DNA of 14,936 bases from Candidatus Zixiibacteriota bacterium. Lineage in GTDB: Bacteria > Zixibacteria > MSB-5A5 > GN15 > JAAZOE01. The position numbers and the translations under genes were made by a program. Positions 8,154-14,936 of this stretch are shown here, piece by piece; position 1 is the first letter of the stretch; every line of letters starts with the position of its first letter. The notes below the pieces were generated by a model. It saw nothing but the letters and a program-made list of their open reading frames with translations, was not told the DNA's origin and made no database searches. The DNA is taken from positions 1 to 14,936 of the forward strand of contig JAQVRW010000029.1 in the NCBI GenBank assembly GCA_028700875.1, read 5' to 3'.

Positions 8154-9462
8154 CGATGTCCCCCTGGATAATGATGGTTCCGATGTTCGTCACCTTGCCG
8201 GTCCGCGGCGGTGCATCCGAGGGATTGCCGAATTCATCCAGATTGTCCAAGCCCTTGATGAACCCGGCCCGATTCAGCGCGCCGGCTTGGAATTGATCCA
8301 GCCCGGACGTCGGTTCTCCTTCACCGGACTCTTCGGCCGCCGATGATTCCAACTGTTCCAACGAACCGGGGGGGCCGGGGGCGGTCGGAGCCGGCAGAGG
8401 CAAGGCTGTCACCCGTTGCCGGGCGGCGACGAATTTGTTGTCGACGGAGGCAGCCTGACGGTATTCCTGCCGCGCCTGGTCGATCATCCCCCGACTTTGA
8501 TAATCGAGGCCGCGACTATAGGCCATGAAGGCCAGGAACGATTCGGTCGGGACCTGCTGAATGGAATCCCTCTCCTCCGGCGTCAGGGTGATGCCGAGAT
8601 TATCGATGACCTTGAAGACGAAGTCCTTTTGAACCTGGAAGAACCGGTCGAGTGAGCCTTCGGTCGGGCTGGTCGGTTTGGCCGAGCTGTCGGCGGTGCT
8701 GACCACGGCGCCGTCCATCCGGAAATCCTTTTCGCCGGTACCCGTGAGCGAGCCGGTGACGATATGACGGCTGCCCATGAGCCGACCCAGGCGGGGGCTA
8801 TAGGCTGGATTGGCGTATTCCGAGGTCCCGAGTTTCAGTTCTTTCAGGAGGAAATCGAGCTTCTGCCGCTCCACCACGCGCAGCGATTTGACCTTGGACA
8901 GATCGGCGGCGGTGAATTCGGCCAGGCCTTTGCTCAACGGCGCCAGGTCCGGAGGAAGATGGGAGTTGTCGAAATCAACCACGGCGATGGTGTTATCCGG
9001 GATGGTATCGACCTTGATGGCGGCCTCGTTGGTCAGGGAGACGGAAACATCCTTTTGAAGTTTCTGCACCACCAATTGATCCAGATGCGCCTGGAGCGAA
9101 TTCCGCGTTTCCGAACCGGGATTAAGGCTCAACGCCGCCCGATAGGCGTCGATGGCGCGATCGAGGTCGCCCGATTTTTCGAAGATCATTCCCAGATAGA
9201 GATTGGTGCGGGCGTCGGGAGCGATATTGTTGGCCTGCAGAAGAGCGTCTTCCGCTTTGGTCAGATCGCCTTTTTCGTAGAAGACAACACCCAACTCCCG
9301 CCAAGCCGGGGCGCTTTTGGGATTGGCGTTGATATAGTTGTAGAGGGTGTCGGCCGCCTGCTCGTACCGACCCTGCTCGGCCAATTGACGGCCCCGGTGG
9401 AGTTGATCCGAAGCACATCCGGCCACCAACGCCAGAACCAGAACGGCCACAATCGTGCGCAT
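8140..9462 (-). CDS. TPR lipoprotein with CsgG-like domain
   Basis: A 440-residue lipoprotein. The start is set at the ATG at 9462, not the TTG at 9477, because GAGG lies five bases upstream of the ATG and the peptide then begins with a clean lipoprotein signal (LVAGC, Cys at 16). Three TPR units cover about residues 20-115. A CsgG-like domain follows from about 155 (TIAVVDFDN), with VVERQKLDFLL and GRLMGSRHIVTGS matching the family pattern VVER..ld.il and lG..lGA...v.Gs. One more TPR-like unit lies near 320-350. The C-terminal 90 residues are rich in Pro, Gly and acid residues. The family includes CsgG, the curli secretion pore, and FlgO-like proteins. No pore-forming loop was identified, so secretion is not proven. 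It is a paralogue of the gene directly upstream, 36 bases away. Confidence 0.75.
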   Translation of the reverse strand: MRTIVAVLVLALVAGCASDQLHRGRQLAEQGRYEQAADTLYNYINANPKSAPAWRELGVVFYEKGDLTKAEDALLQANNIAPDARTNLYLGMIFEKSGDLDRAIDAYRAALSLNPGSETRNSLQAHLDQLVVQKLQKDVSVSLTNEAAIKVDTIPDNTIAVVDFDNSHLPPDLAPLSKGLAEFTAADLSKVKSLRVVERQKLDFLLKELKLGTSEYANPAYSPRLGRLMGSRHIVTGSLTGTGEKDFRMDGAVVSTADSSAKPTSPTEGSLDRFFQVQKDFVFKVIDNLGITLTPEERDSIQQVPTESFLAFMAYSRGLDYQSRGMIDQARQEYRQAASVDNKFVAARQRVTALPLPAPTAPGPPGSLEQLESSAAEESGEGEPTSGLDQFQAGALNRAGFIKGLDNLDEFGNPSDAPPRTGKVTNIGTIIIQGDIDARP

Positions 9463-9463
9463 A

Positions 9464-9471
9464 CTCACCTC
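9464..9471 (-). promoter_or_regulatory. Ribosome binding site that sets the start at 9462
   Basis: GAGGTGAG on the minus strand, with the GAGG core five bases before ATG at 9462. It argues for this ATG over the in-frame TTG at 9477. Confidence 0.7.
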
Positions 9472-9498
9472 AGGCAAAAGGGTGACGCCGTTTGACGG

Positions 9499-10554
9499 TT
9501 ATGATGTCGCCAGGGGGCGATAGATGTCCATCTTCCGCTTGGCTTCGGCGAAGTTTTTGTCCTTCTCGTACGCCTGCTTGAAGAAATCATACGCCTTCTT
9601 GTAGTCGTACTGGTCCATATAGTACAGACCCTGAGAATAAAGGGTCGCGGCGTCGGCGGACGTCGTCCCCGCCTTGTCGATCAGGTTCTTGGTTTTCGGA
9701 TTGAGGATGATATCCAGCTTTTCGGCCAGTTCCTTCACCAGTTCCTTTTCCATCTCGAAGTATTCCGGTTTGCCGGTTTTTTCGACGGTCGCGATGATCT
9801 CCGATGATTCCACCCGCACGGCTTTGACCAGCATCTTGGTCTTCTTGTCGTCCAGTTGGGTGATGCTGCCGAAGACCATGACCTGAGCGCCCATCATCCG
9901 GCCGATTTTCACGGCGGTCGCGGGATCGACGGCCCCGGACTTGACCATCTCGACTTCCCGCAGGATGTAATCGATCTTATCCCGTTCCAGGACCTTCAGT
10001 TCGCTGATTTGGGCGAAATCACTCTCGAAAAAATCGGCCAGTCCCTTGGTGATAAAGCCCAGTTCCTCCTGGTATTTGCCGACGGAGTAGTTGTCGAATT
10101 CCAGTACGGCGATGGTCGTCACCCCCGCGACCTTGTCTTCGGGGCAACTCCACAGGTTTCTGGTCTGCAGGATGGAGAACCACCGGTCGCGCAGTTGCTG
10201 CGGCCAGAATTCATAGGGGAGATGAATCCGGCAAGGTCCCAGGCCGGCCATCCGGTCGAGGTACTCGTACGACTTGGTGATATACTGCTCCCCCTTGCCA
10301 TAGGTGAGCATGCTGATGACTGCGTAGATGGCGACGCTGTCTTTGGAGGAGACATCGGGTCGGGCAAGAACCTGCTGGGCCAGATCGATCCCTTTATCAA
10401 ATTCCAAATTGGTGTACAGGGCAATCGCCTCCGACAGTTTGTCAGACACCGTTCCCTCAGTTTGTGCGGCGGCGGGAAACGCGGTCAATCCCGCCAGCAA
10501 CACCACCAGGCCGATCGCCAATCGGCCGGTCATGCGAATAACGTTTGGGGTCAT
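9499..10554 (-). CDS. CsgG-like periplasmic protein with TPR-like C-terminus
   Basis: A 351-residue exported protein. The start is the ATG at 10554, chosen over the in-frame upstream codon at 10593 because AAGGAG lies seven bases before it. The signal peptide runs to about 31 (PAAAQ) with no lipobox. Residues 32-135 are helical and contain a pair of cysteines. A CsgG-like domain begins near 145 (TIAVLEFDN), with KVLERDKIDYIL and GRMMGAQVMVFGSI. A TPR-like helix pair is present at about 310-345 (YSQGLYYMDQYDYKKAYDFFKQAY). Unlike classical CsgG, it has no lipid anchor, so it is probably periplasmic or membrane-associated through partners. It lies between the kinase and a lipoprotein paralogue in one unit. 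It may pair with that paralogue. Confidence 0.75.
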   Translation of the reverse strand: MTPNVIRMTGRLAIGLVVLLAGLTAFPAAAQTEGTVSDKLSEAIALYTNLEFDKGIDLAQQVLARPDVSSKDSVAIYAVISMLTYGKGEQYITKSYEYLDRMAGLGPCRIHLPYEFWPQQLRDRWFSILQTRNLWSCPEDKVAGVTTIAVLEFDNYSVGKYQEELGFITKGLADFFESDFAQISELKVLERDKIDYILREVEMVKSGAVDPATAVKIGRMMGAQVMVFGSITQLDDKKTKMLVKAVRVESSEIIATVEKTGKPEYFEMEKELVKELAEKLDIILNPKTKNLIDKAGTTSADAATLYSQGLYYMDQYDYKKAYDFFKQAYEKDKNFAEAKRKMDIYRPLATS

Positions 10555-10561
10555 ATATGAA

Positions 10562-10567
10562 CTCCTT
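10562..10567 (-). promoter_or_regulatory. Ribosome binding site that sets the start at 10554
   Basis: AAGGAG on the minus strand, seven bases before ATG at 10554. A strong match that outweighs the upstream in-frame start. Confidence 0.75.
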
Positions 10568-10625
10568 GGGGTCAGTCCCTCCGCCGGGTCCAACTCGGAG
10601 AAGGGTTTCCGTCTAAATAGCCCGG

Positions 10626-12401
10626 TTAGTTTTCGAAATCAAACATCAATTTATGGTTTCCTCCGTCAACCACAATGACGGAGTCGGTTTTTTCACGGGT
10701 GGCGCCCTCGATTTGCATAACGGCCCTGATGATATGCTTCCCGCCGGACAGGGTGAACGTGTAGGGGGTCTGGTGAGTCTGGAGCCGACCGTCGATATAT
10801 ATGTCTGCATTCAACTGCGGTTTCGATCCCACGCTGACCCGGCCGGAGGCCTGGGCGGGCGCCGTTTCGGGAATGGTGAACCGGTAGGTCCGGTCCAACC
10901 TGGCTCCGGCGGCCAATGTGACCGTATCGGTCAATGATTTTTGACTGGACGCGGCATTTTCCACCCGGATGATATGCCGCCCGGCATCGAGAGCAAATCG
11001 AGCTTCTTTTTGGGCGATTCCGGACGGACGGCCATCGATATAAATGTCACCCCGTGGTTGGATCGATACAATTAAATCGGCCTTGGTGGGTTGCGGCGTT
11101 GTCGGCGGGGTCGTATCCGGTTGGAGAGTGGTCGCGACCGGGGCCGGGGCGTCTATGGAAAACGACACGGCGGGGGAAAACCCGCTGGCGCGGCCATTCT
11201 TGCCGACTGCTTCGACCCGCCAAAAATAACGGCCGTTGGCCAGGGAGTCGGTCGGGGCGAACCGGTTGACGGTCAGGTCGGAAAACGTCCGGGGGGACGT
11301 AAATTCGGTATTGTCGGCCAATTCCAGCCGGTAATTACCGCCTTCGGCGGTTCCTTGCCAGAAGAACATCAACCGACCGCTGGCCAGAACGGCATCGGGA
11401 GTCGGTTCCTGGAGTTGCGGGACGGCGGGAGCGACCGCGCCGGAGCCGGAGAAAATAGCGATATAAGCACCCACGGCCACGACGATGATTGCCGCCAATA
11501 TTCCGATTATTTTTGCCGTCTTTGATTTTTTTCTCAGAGCGCCGGAGGTGGTCGCGGCCGGACCGGCCAATGTGGCGTCTTTCGCCGGCGCTTTCCCCCG
11601 GAAGGCGCCGATCGCCTCTTTCATCTCCAACACCGATCCGTACCGTTTTTCTGGGTCGCTGGCGATCGATTTGAGGATGATCTGTTCCAGCGGTTTCGGA
11701 ATGGAAGGATCGATATCCCTCGGTTTGACCGGTTCCGTAAACAGCTTGGCGTCGCGCAAGGCGAAGGGATTGTCGCCGGTGAAGGGGAGTTTTCCGGTCA
11801 ACAGGTAAAACAATGTCGTGCCGATGGCATAGACGTCCACGAGGGCATAATTGATCTGTTCGGTCGGATTGAACTGTTCCGGGGCCATATACGAGGGAGT
11901 GCCGCAGGAGCTGCCGGCCATGGTCAGGGTCGGGTCGTTGGCCGACTTGGCGATGCCGAAATCGATAATCTTTACTTGTCCCCGCCGATCCACCATGATA
12001 TTGCTCGGCTTGATATCGCGGTGGAAAACCCCTTTTTCATGGGCAAACGCCAGCGTGTTCAGCACTTCGCTGGTGATATCCAGCGCCTCATCGACCGGCA
12101 GTTTCCCTTTGTCCTTGATCGTCTGGTCCAGGGCCTCGCCGTCGATATATTCCATGGCGATGACGATTTCGTCACCGTGGTTGAAAAAGTGTTTGATCTG
12201 GCAGATATGCGCGTTGCCGTCCAGCAAGGCCAGCTTGTCGGCCTCCTGACGGAATCGTTCCACCAGACGGGCGTCGGAGAGGACTTTCAGCACGACTTTC
12301 AGGTTGGGGACGTCGCGGTGAACGGCCAGATAGACGCTGGCCATCCCGCCGGCGCCGATCTTCTTCAAAATCCGATAATTGCCGATAAACTGGTCTTGCA
12401 T
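10626..12401 (-). CDS. Transmembrane Ser/Thr protein kinase with two PEGA domains
   Basis: A 591-residue PknB-type kinase. With the ATG at 12401 as residue 1: glycine loop GAGGMASVY 16-24, catalytic Lys39 (VLKVL), HRDIKPSN 127-134 with catalytic Asp129, DFG 147-149, and an APE motif at 173-175. All key residues are intact, so it should be active. A membrane helix at about 297-318 separates the cytoplasmic kinase from an outer part. That outer part has an FN3-like segment (about 328-416), a Pro/Thr linker and two PEGA domains (about 440-485 and 520-562, each with DIYIDGR). PEGA tails are thought to bind envelope surface structures. The upstream TTG at 12440 would add only 13 unconserved residues, so ATG 12401 is preferred although it lacks a Shine-Dalgarno site. 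It leads the unit with two CsgG-like genes; substrates are unknown. Confidence 0.9.
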   Translation of the reverse strand: MQDQFIGNYRILKKIGAGGMASVYLAVHRDVPNLKVVLKVLSDARLVERFRQEADKLALLDGNAHICQIKHFFNHGDEIVIAMEYIDGEALDQTIKDKGKLPVDEALDITSEVLNTLAFAHEKGVFHRDIKPSNIMVDRRGQVKIIDFGIAKSANDPTLTMAGSSCGTPSYMAPEQFNPTEQINYALVDVYAIGTTLFYLLTGKLPFTGDNPFALRDAKLFTEPVKPRDIDPSIPKPLEQIILKSIASDPEKRYGSVLEMKEAIGAFRGKAPAKDATLAGPAATTSGALRKKSKTAKIIGILAAIIVVAVGAYIAIFSGSGAVAPAVPQLQEPTPDAVLASGRLMFFWQGTAEGGNYRLELADNTEFTSPRTFSDLTVNRFAPTDSLANGRYFWRVEAVGKNGRASGFSPAVSFSIDAPAPVATTLQPDTTPPTTPQPTKADLIVSIQPRGDIYIDGRPSGIAQKEARFALDAGRHIIRVENAASSQKSLTDTVTLAAGARLDRTYRFTIPETAPAQASGRVSVGSKPQLNADIYIDGRLQTHQTPYTFTLSGGKHIIRAVMQIEGATREKTDSVIVVDGGNHKLMFDFEN

Positions 12402-12408
12402 GACAAAA

Positions 12409-12437
12409 AATATAGGCCGTTTTATCCCCGGCGGCAA
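12409..12437 (-). promoter_or_regulatory. Promoter of the kinase-CsgG unit, possibly leaderless
   Basis: On the minus strand, TTGCCG (12437-12432), a 17-base spacer, then TATATT (12414-12409). These match the vegetative consensus 4/6 and 5/6. The -10 box ends seven bases before the kinase ATG at 12401, so transcription could begin at the start codon itself. Predicted only from sequence. Confidence 0.5.
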
Positions 12438-12507
12438 CAAGAAACGTCGGGGAGTCCAGACCTTATACCCTCCGAAACGTGACTACACCGGGAATTCGGA
12501 TAGGCTC

Positions 12508-12520
12508 TGCCGCGACGGCA
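12508..12520. promoter_or_regulatory. Inverted repeat next to the regulator promoter
   Basis: TGCCG, three bases, CGGCA: a perfect 5-base inverted repeat that ends one base before the -35 box at 12522. It is placed where an activator or repressor could bind. Short enough to occur by chance, so the operator role is tentative. Confidence 0.3.
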
Positions 12521-12521
12521 C

Positions 12522-12551
12522 TTGCCTCACCGACAATAAACCGCGTATACT
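12522..12551 (+). promoter_or_regulatory. Promoter of the response regulator gene
   Basis: TTGCCT (12522-12527), an 18-base spacer and TATACT (12546-12551), matching the consensus 4/6 and 5/6. The predicted transcript begins near 12558, leaving a leader of about 26 bases that holds the AAAGGA site at 12571-12576. It faces away from the kinase promoter. Confidence 0.55.
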
Positions 12552-12583
12552 ACCGTCGATTAACATCGTGAAAGGACCCGTTC

Positions 12584-13273
12584 ATGGCCAGGGAGTCGAT
12601 TCTCGTCGTCGAGGATGATGAGGATATCCGTCGTCTCATCGCTCTGACGTTTACCAAAGAAGGGTATCGCGTCATCGAAACCGAATCCGGCGAGGAGGCT
12701 TTGAAAAAGGCCGCCGCTTCGCCGCCGGACTTGATCCTGCTGGATCTGATGTTGCCCGGCCTGGATGGCCTGGAAGTCTGCCGGCTGCTCAAGCGGGAGG
12801 CGGCGACACAGGCGCTTCCCATTGTCATGCTGACGGCCAAAGGGGAGGAAAGCGATATTGTTTCCGGTTTGGAACTCGGGGCCGATGACTATATCACCAA
12901 ACCGTTCAGCCCGCGGGTGCTGGTGGCCCGTGTGCGGGCCGTGTTGCGGCGAAAGGTTTCAGGGGCGCTCAATGACGACCAGCCTCTTACGATAGAAAAT
13001 ATCGTGATTCATCCGGGGCGGCATGAAGTCCGGATCGACGCCCGGCCGGTGGAGTTGACCTTGTCCGAGTTTAAACTGCTTCATTTTCTGGCTCGCCGCC
13101 GGGGGTGGGTGTTTACCCGATATCAGATCGTGGATGCGTTGCGGGGGGAGGATTATCCGGTGACCGACCGTTCGGTGGACGTGCTGGTGGTCGGGTTACG
13201 CAAGAAACTGGGCGAGGCCGGGAAGTTGATCGAGACGGTCCGCGGGGTGGGGTACCGATTCAAGGAAGCCTGA
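12584..13273 (+). CDS. OmpR/PhoB-family response regulator
   Basis: A 229-residue two-component DNA-binding regulator. Receiver domain about 1-120: acidic pocket Glu10/Asp11/Asp12, phospho-acceptor Asp54 (LLDLMLPG), Thr84 and Lys106 (TKPF), all intact, so it should be phosphorylated in the normal way. A winged-helix domain follows from about 130 to 229, with the LTLSEFKLL start, a RSVDVLV recognition helix and the RGVGYRF wing that mark the OmpR/PhoB group. The ATG at 12584 has AAAGGA seven bases upstream. No histidine kinase gene adjoins it: the divergent gene is a Ser/Thr kinase and the convergent gene a secreted protein. The partner kinase is therefore elsewhere. Targets are unknown; the shared divergent region makes control of itself or the kinase unit possible. 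Confidence 0.9.
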   Translation: MARESILVVEDDEDIRRLIALTFTKEGYRVIETESGEEALKKAAASPPDLILLDLMLPGLDGLEVCRLLKREAATQALPIVMLTAKGEESDIVSGLELGADDYITKPFSPRVLVARVRAVLRRKVSGALNDDQPLTIENIVIHPGRHEVRIDARPVELTLSEFKLLHFLARRRGWVFTRYQIVDALRGEDYPVTDRSVDVLVVGLRKKLGEAGKLIETVRGVGYRFKEA

Positions 13274-13292
13274 CGGTCATCGGCGGCGCCCC

Positions 13293-14936
13293 CTATTTTA
13301 TGATCACCAGTTTGCCCAGCTGTTCGGTCTTGTCGGAGTGGACGCTCCAAATATAGATGCCCGAGGTGATCGACTGTGTGTTCCGGCTGATCATGTTCCA
13401 AGTCTCCTCCTGTGACCCCGGCCCGCCATTGGGATAATAATGGTCGATTTCCTGAACCAGATCGCCGGCCAACGTATAGATTCTGATCTTGCACACCGCC
13501 GGCAGGTTGCCGAAATGAATTTTTCTGGCCCATTCCGCACGCAGGGTTCGGTCGCGGTTTTCGTATCCGTCACGGGCATACCCGCCGTCGGTTCGATATG
13601 GGTTCGGGAAGACCATTACCGGTAAGCCCTCTTTCTCCACCACGTCCGATGACGGCAAGGCGTAATCCCGGATGACGTTCAGAAGCGGCGACGATTCCAT
13701 CGAGGGCAACGATTGATGGAACGAACCGGGATTGAACGCCGTCACCGCGAAATAGTACGGTTTTGACGGCTGAAGGTTCTCGACGACGTATTCGTATTCG
13801 TAATATCGCTGATACCCCTCCTCGGTGATATCGGCCGCATCATCGAGGGAGGCATCGGGGTACACCTTGTGAATCTTGAGCGGATCGGTCAGGTCGGACT
13901 CGTTCCATGCCTGGGGGGAGAAGTACAGGTACTGGCCATCGGGAGTGACATATGCGTTGGTCGGATCGTTGTATTGGGAAGGATCGAAATTGGCGCCATA
14001 TAAGGCGCGCAGGGAATCGGTCGGTATGGCGGTGGTGACCCCCTCCCACAACTGCATGGCCGAATTATACTGATACATTTTGTAGTCGTCGCGATCATAG
14101 CTGCACAACAACACGAAATCGGTCAGCCGGTCTTCCTCGCCGAAATAGACCTTGTACCCTTCGAAGTTCTTCTCGCCGGTCAAAAAGCTGATGGCGTTCT
14201 CGGTCTCCTTGCCGTTCCAGCGCAGGGTGACCTTGCCGAATTCGGCCCTGGTGCGCACGATCGGCGGGGGCGGCGGGGATGCCGTGCGAAAGTCCGGGAC
14301 GCCGTCGCCGGTGAAATACTCCTTATGGCAACACCCGGTCAGGCTGTCGGGCGGCGTCTCGCCCTCGGCAAAACATATTCGTTCTCCGCCGCACATACAA
14401 TCCCAGATATATCGTCCGGCGTTGCCATCATTGTCGGTATCCCAGCCGGGATTGTCGAAGATCCAGTAAGCGTCGCGGGCATTTTGTTCGAGATCGTCGA
14501 AATTCAGAAGATCGTAGTACTCGCTGGGGGCGTAGGGATCGAAATGCTGCCGGAAATCCGGCGGGTTGACATGGAAACCAGTCCCCATGACATGAGCGAT
14601 GGTGAACCGCAGGGTATCCCCCGGCATGGCTGTACAGGGCGGAGTGGACACAAGAAAAACGGTCCAATATCCTTCCGATATCGCCTCGGCATAGTCGGGC
14701 GACGGGGGCGGCAGAAAGCCGGCGTTGATATGCGGTACGGCGGTGAACATCTGGTCATAATCGATTTCGGGCTGGGTCATGATATGATACTTGTTCCGGT
14801 CGCCCATTGGTGTCCCCAAGCCGATTCCAAATTCCCGATAATTGCGTTTTAACCGCGGGCCGAAATTATGGGCCTGATCGTAGTCATCGATCCACCAGTT
14901 GTAACTTACCGACGATCCTCCGGAGGGAGTCCTTAG
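13293..14936 (-). CDS. Secreted FN3 protein with Por-type C-terminal sorting region, 5' end missing
   Basis: About 547 residues are visible. The frame stays open from the TTG at 14819 to the window edge at 14936 (reading ..SYNWWIDDYD.. and ..FGPRLKRNYREFG..), so the start lies outside and neither 14819 nor 14807 is the true start. Seen in order: an aromatic-rich N-terminal part, a five-cysteine cluster (14328-14399), a proline run, an FN3-like domain (VTLRWNG to YYFAVTAFNPGS) and a C-terminal region with VFPNPYR, a beta-sandwich (KIRIYTLAGDLV) and the ending GKLVIIK. FPNPYR plus such an ending is typical of type A type IX secretion signals and FlgD-like C-terminal domains in FCB bacteria. It should be exported and surface-bound or released. 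Its stop lies 19 bases from the convergent regulator stop. Function unknown. Confidence 0.8.
   Translation of the reverse strand, partial: LRTPSGGSSVSYNWWIDDYDQAHNFGPRLKRNYREFGIGLGTPMGDRNKYHIMTQPEIDYDQMFTAVPHINAGFLPPPSPDYAEAISEGYWTVFLVSTPPCTAMPGDTLRFTIAHVMGTGFHVNPPDFRQHFDPYAPSEYYDLLNFDDLEQNARDAYWIFDNPGWDTDNDGNAGRYIWDCMCGGERICFAEGETPPDSLTGCCHKEYFTGDGVPDFRTASPPPPPIVRTRAEFGKVTLRWNGKETENAISFLTGEKNFEGYKVYFGEEDRLTDFVLLCSYDRDDYKMYQYNSAMQLWEGVTTAIPTDSLRALYGANFDPSQYNDPTNAYVTPDGQYLYFSPQAWNESDLTDPLKIHKVYPDASLDDAADITEEGYQRYYEYEYVVENLQPSKPYYFAVTAFNPGSFHQSLPSMESSPLLNVIRDYALPSSDVVEKEGLPVMVFPNPYRTDGGYARDGYENRDRTLRAEWARKIHFGNLPAVCKIRIYTLAGDLVQEIDHYYPNGGPGSQEETWNMISRNTQSITSGIYIWSVHSDKTEQLGKLVIIK

Noticed and set aside
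7422..10560. Long plus-strand frames opposite the barrel and CsgG-like genes (7422-8132, 8764-9495, 9856-10560)
   Set aside because: They are antisense to well-supported genes, have low-complexity composition typical of mirrored high-GC coding DNA and match no recognisable domain.
14807..14819. TTG at 14819 or ATG at 14807 as the start of the Por-type secreted protein
   Set aside because: There is no signal peptide after either codon, and the frame is open with protein-like sequence up to the window edge.

Overview
The window (about 58-60% GC by eye) is densely coding. It suggests a Gram-negative bacterium of the FCB type (Zixibacteria, Latescibacteria or Marinimicrobia-like). The reasons are a secreted protein with a type IX (Por) style C-terminal sorting region, a cohesin-like lipoprotein carrying a beta-propeller, CsgG-family envelope proteins and a PEGA-tailed Ser/Thr kinase. 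This placement is an inference from protein style, because no rRNA or other marker gene is present.

Region 1 (1-5011, + strand) is the end of a type VI secretion (T6SS) cluster. It holds a baseplate TssK missing its first residues at the window edge, a TssL-position protein with a C-terminal membrane anchor, and a clearly TssM/IcmF-related GTPase. The TssM-like protein is strongly reduced: 733 residues, no N-terminal transmembrane pair, one central membrane helix. A small exported protein of unknown function closes the run. Together the first three would join the baseplate to the inner-membrane complex of an injection machine. The tube, sheath, spike and ClpV genes are not in view.

Region 2 (5044-12401, - strand) is a tight five-gene unit. 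In transcription order it encodes a transmembrane Ser/Thr kinase with two PEGA domains, a CsgG-like periplasmic protein, a second CsgG-like lipoprotein with TPR repeats, an outer-membrane beta-barrel candidate and a lipoprotein with a cohesin-like domain and seven propeller blades. Gaps are short or negative and four of the five starts have Shine-Dalgarno sites. The kinase start has none, but a good promoter sits so close that its mRNA may be leaderless. I read the unit as an envelope assembly, sensing or export module of unknown purpose.

Region 3 (12402-14936) holds a 182-bp divergent promoter region, an OmpR/PhoB-type response regulator (+) without a visible histidine kinase, and, convergent with it, a large secreted FN3 protein with a Por-type C-terminus whose start lies beyond the window. 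No tRNA, rRNA, CRISPR array or insertion sequence was seen, and no stretch over 300 bases lacks a gene.
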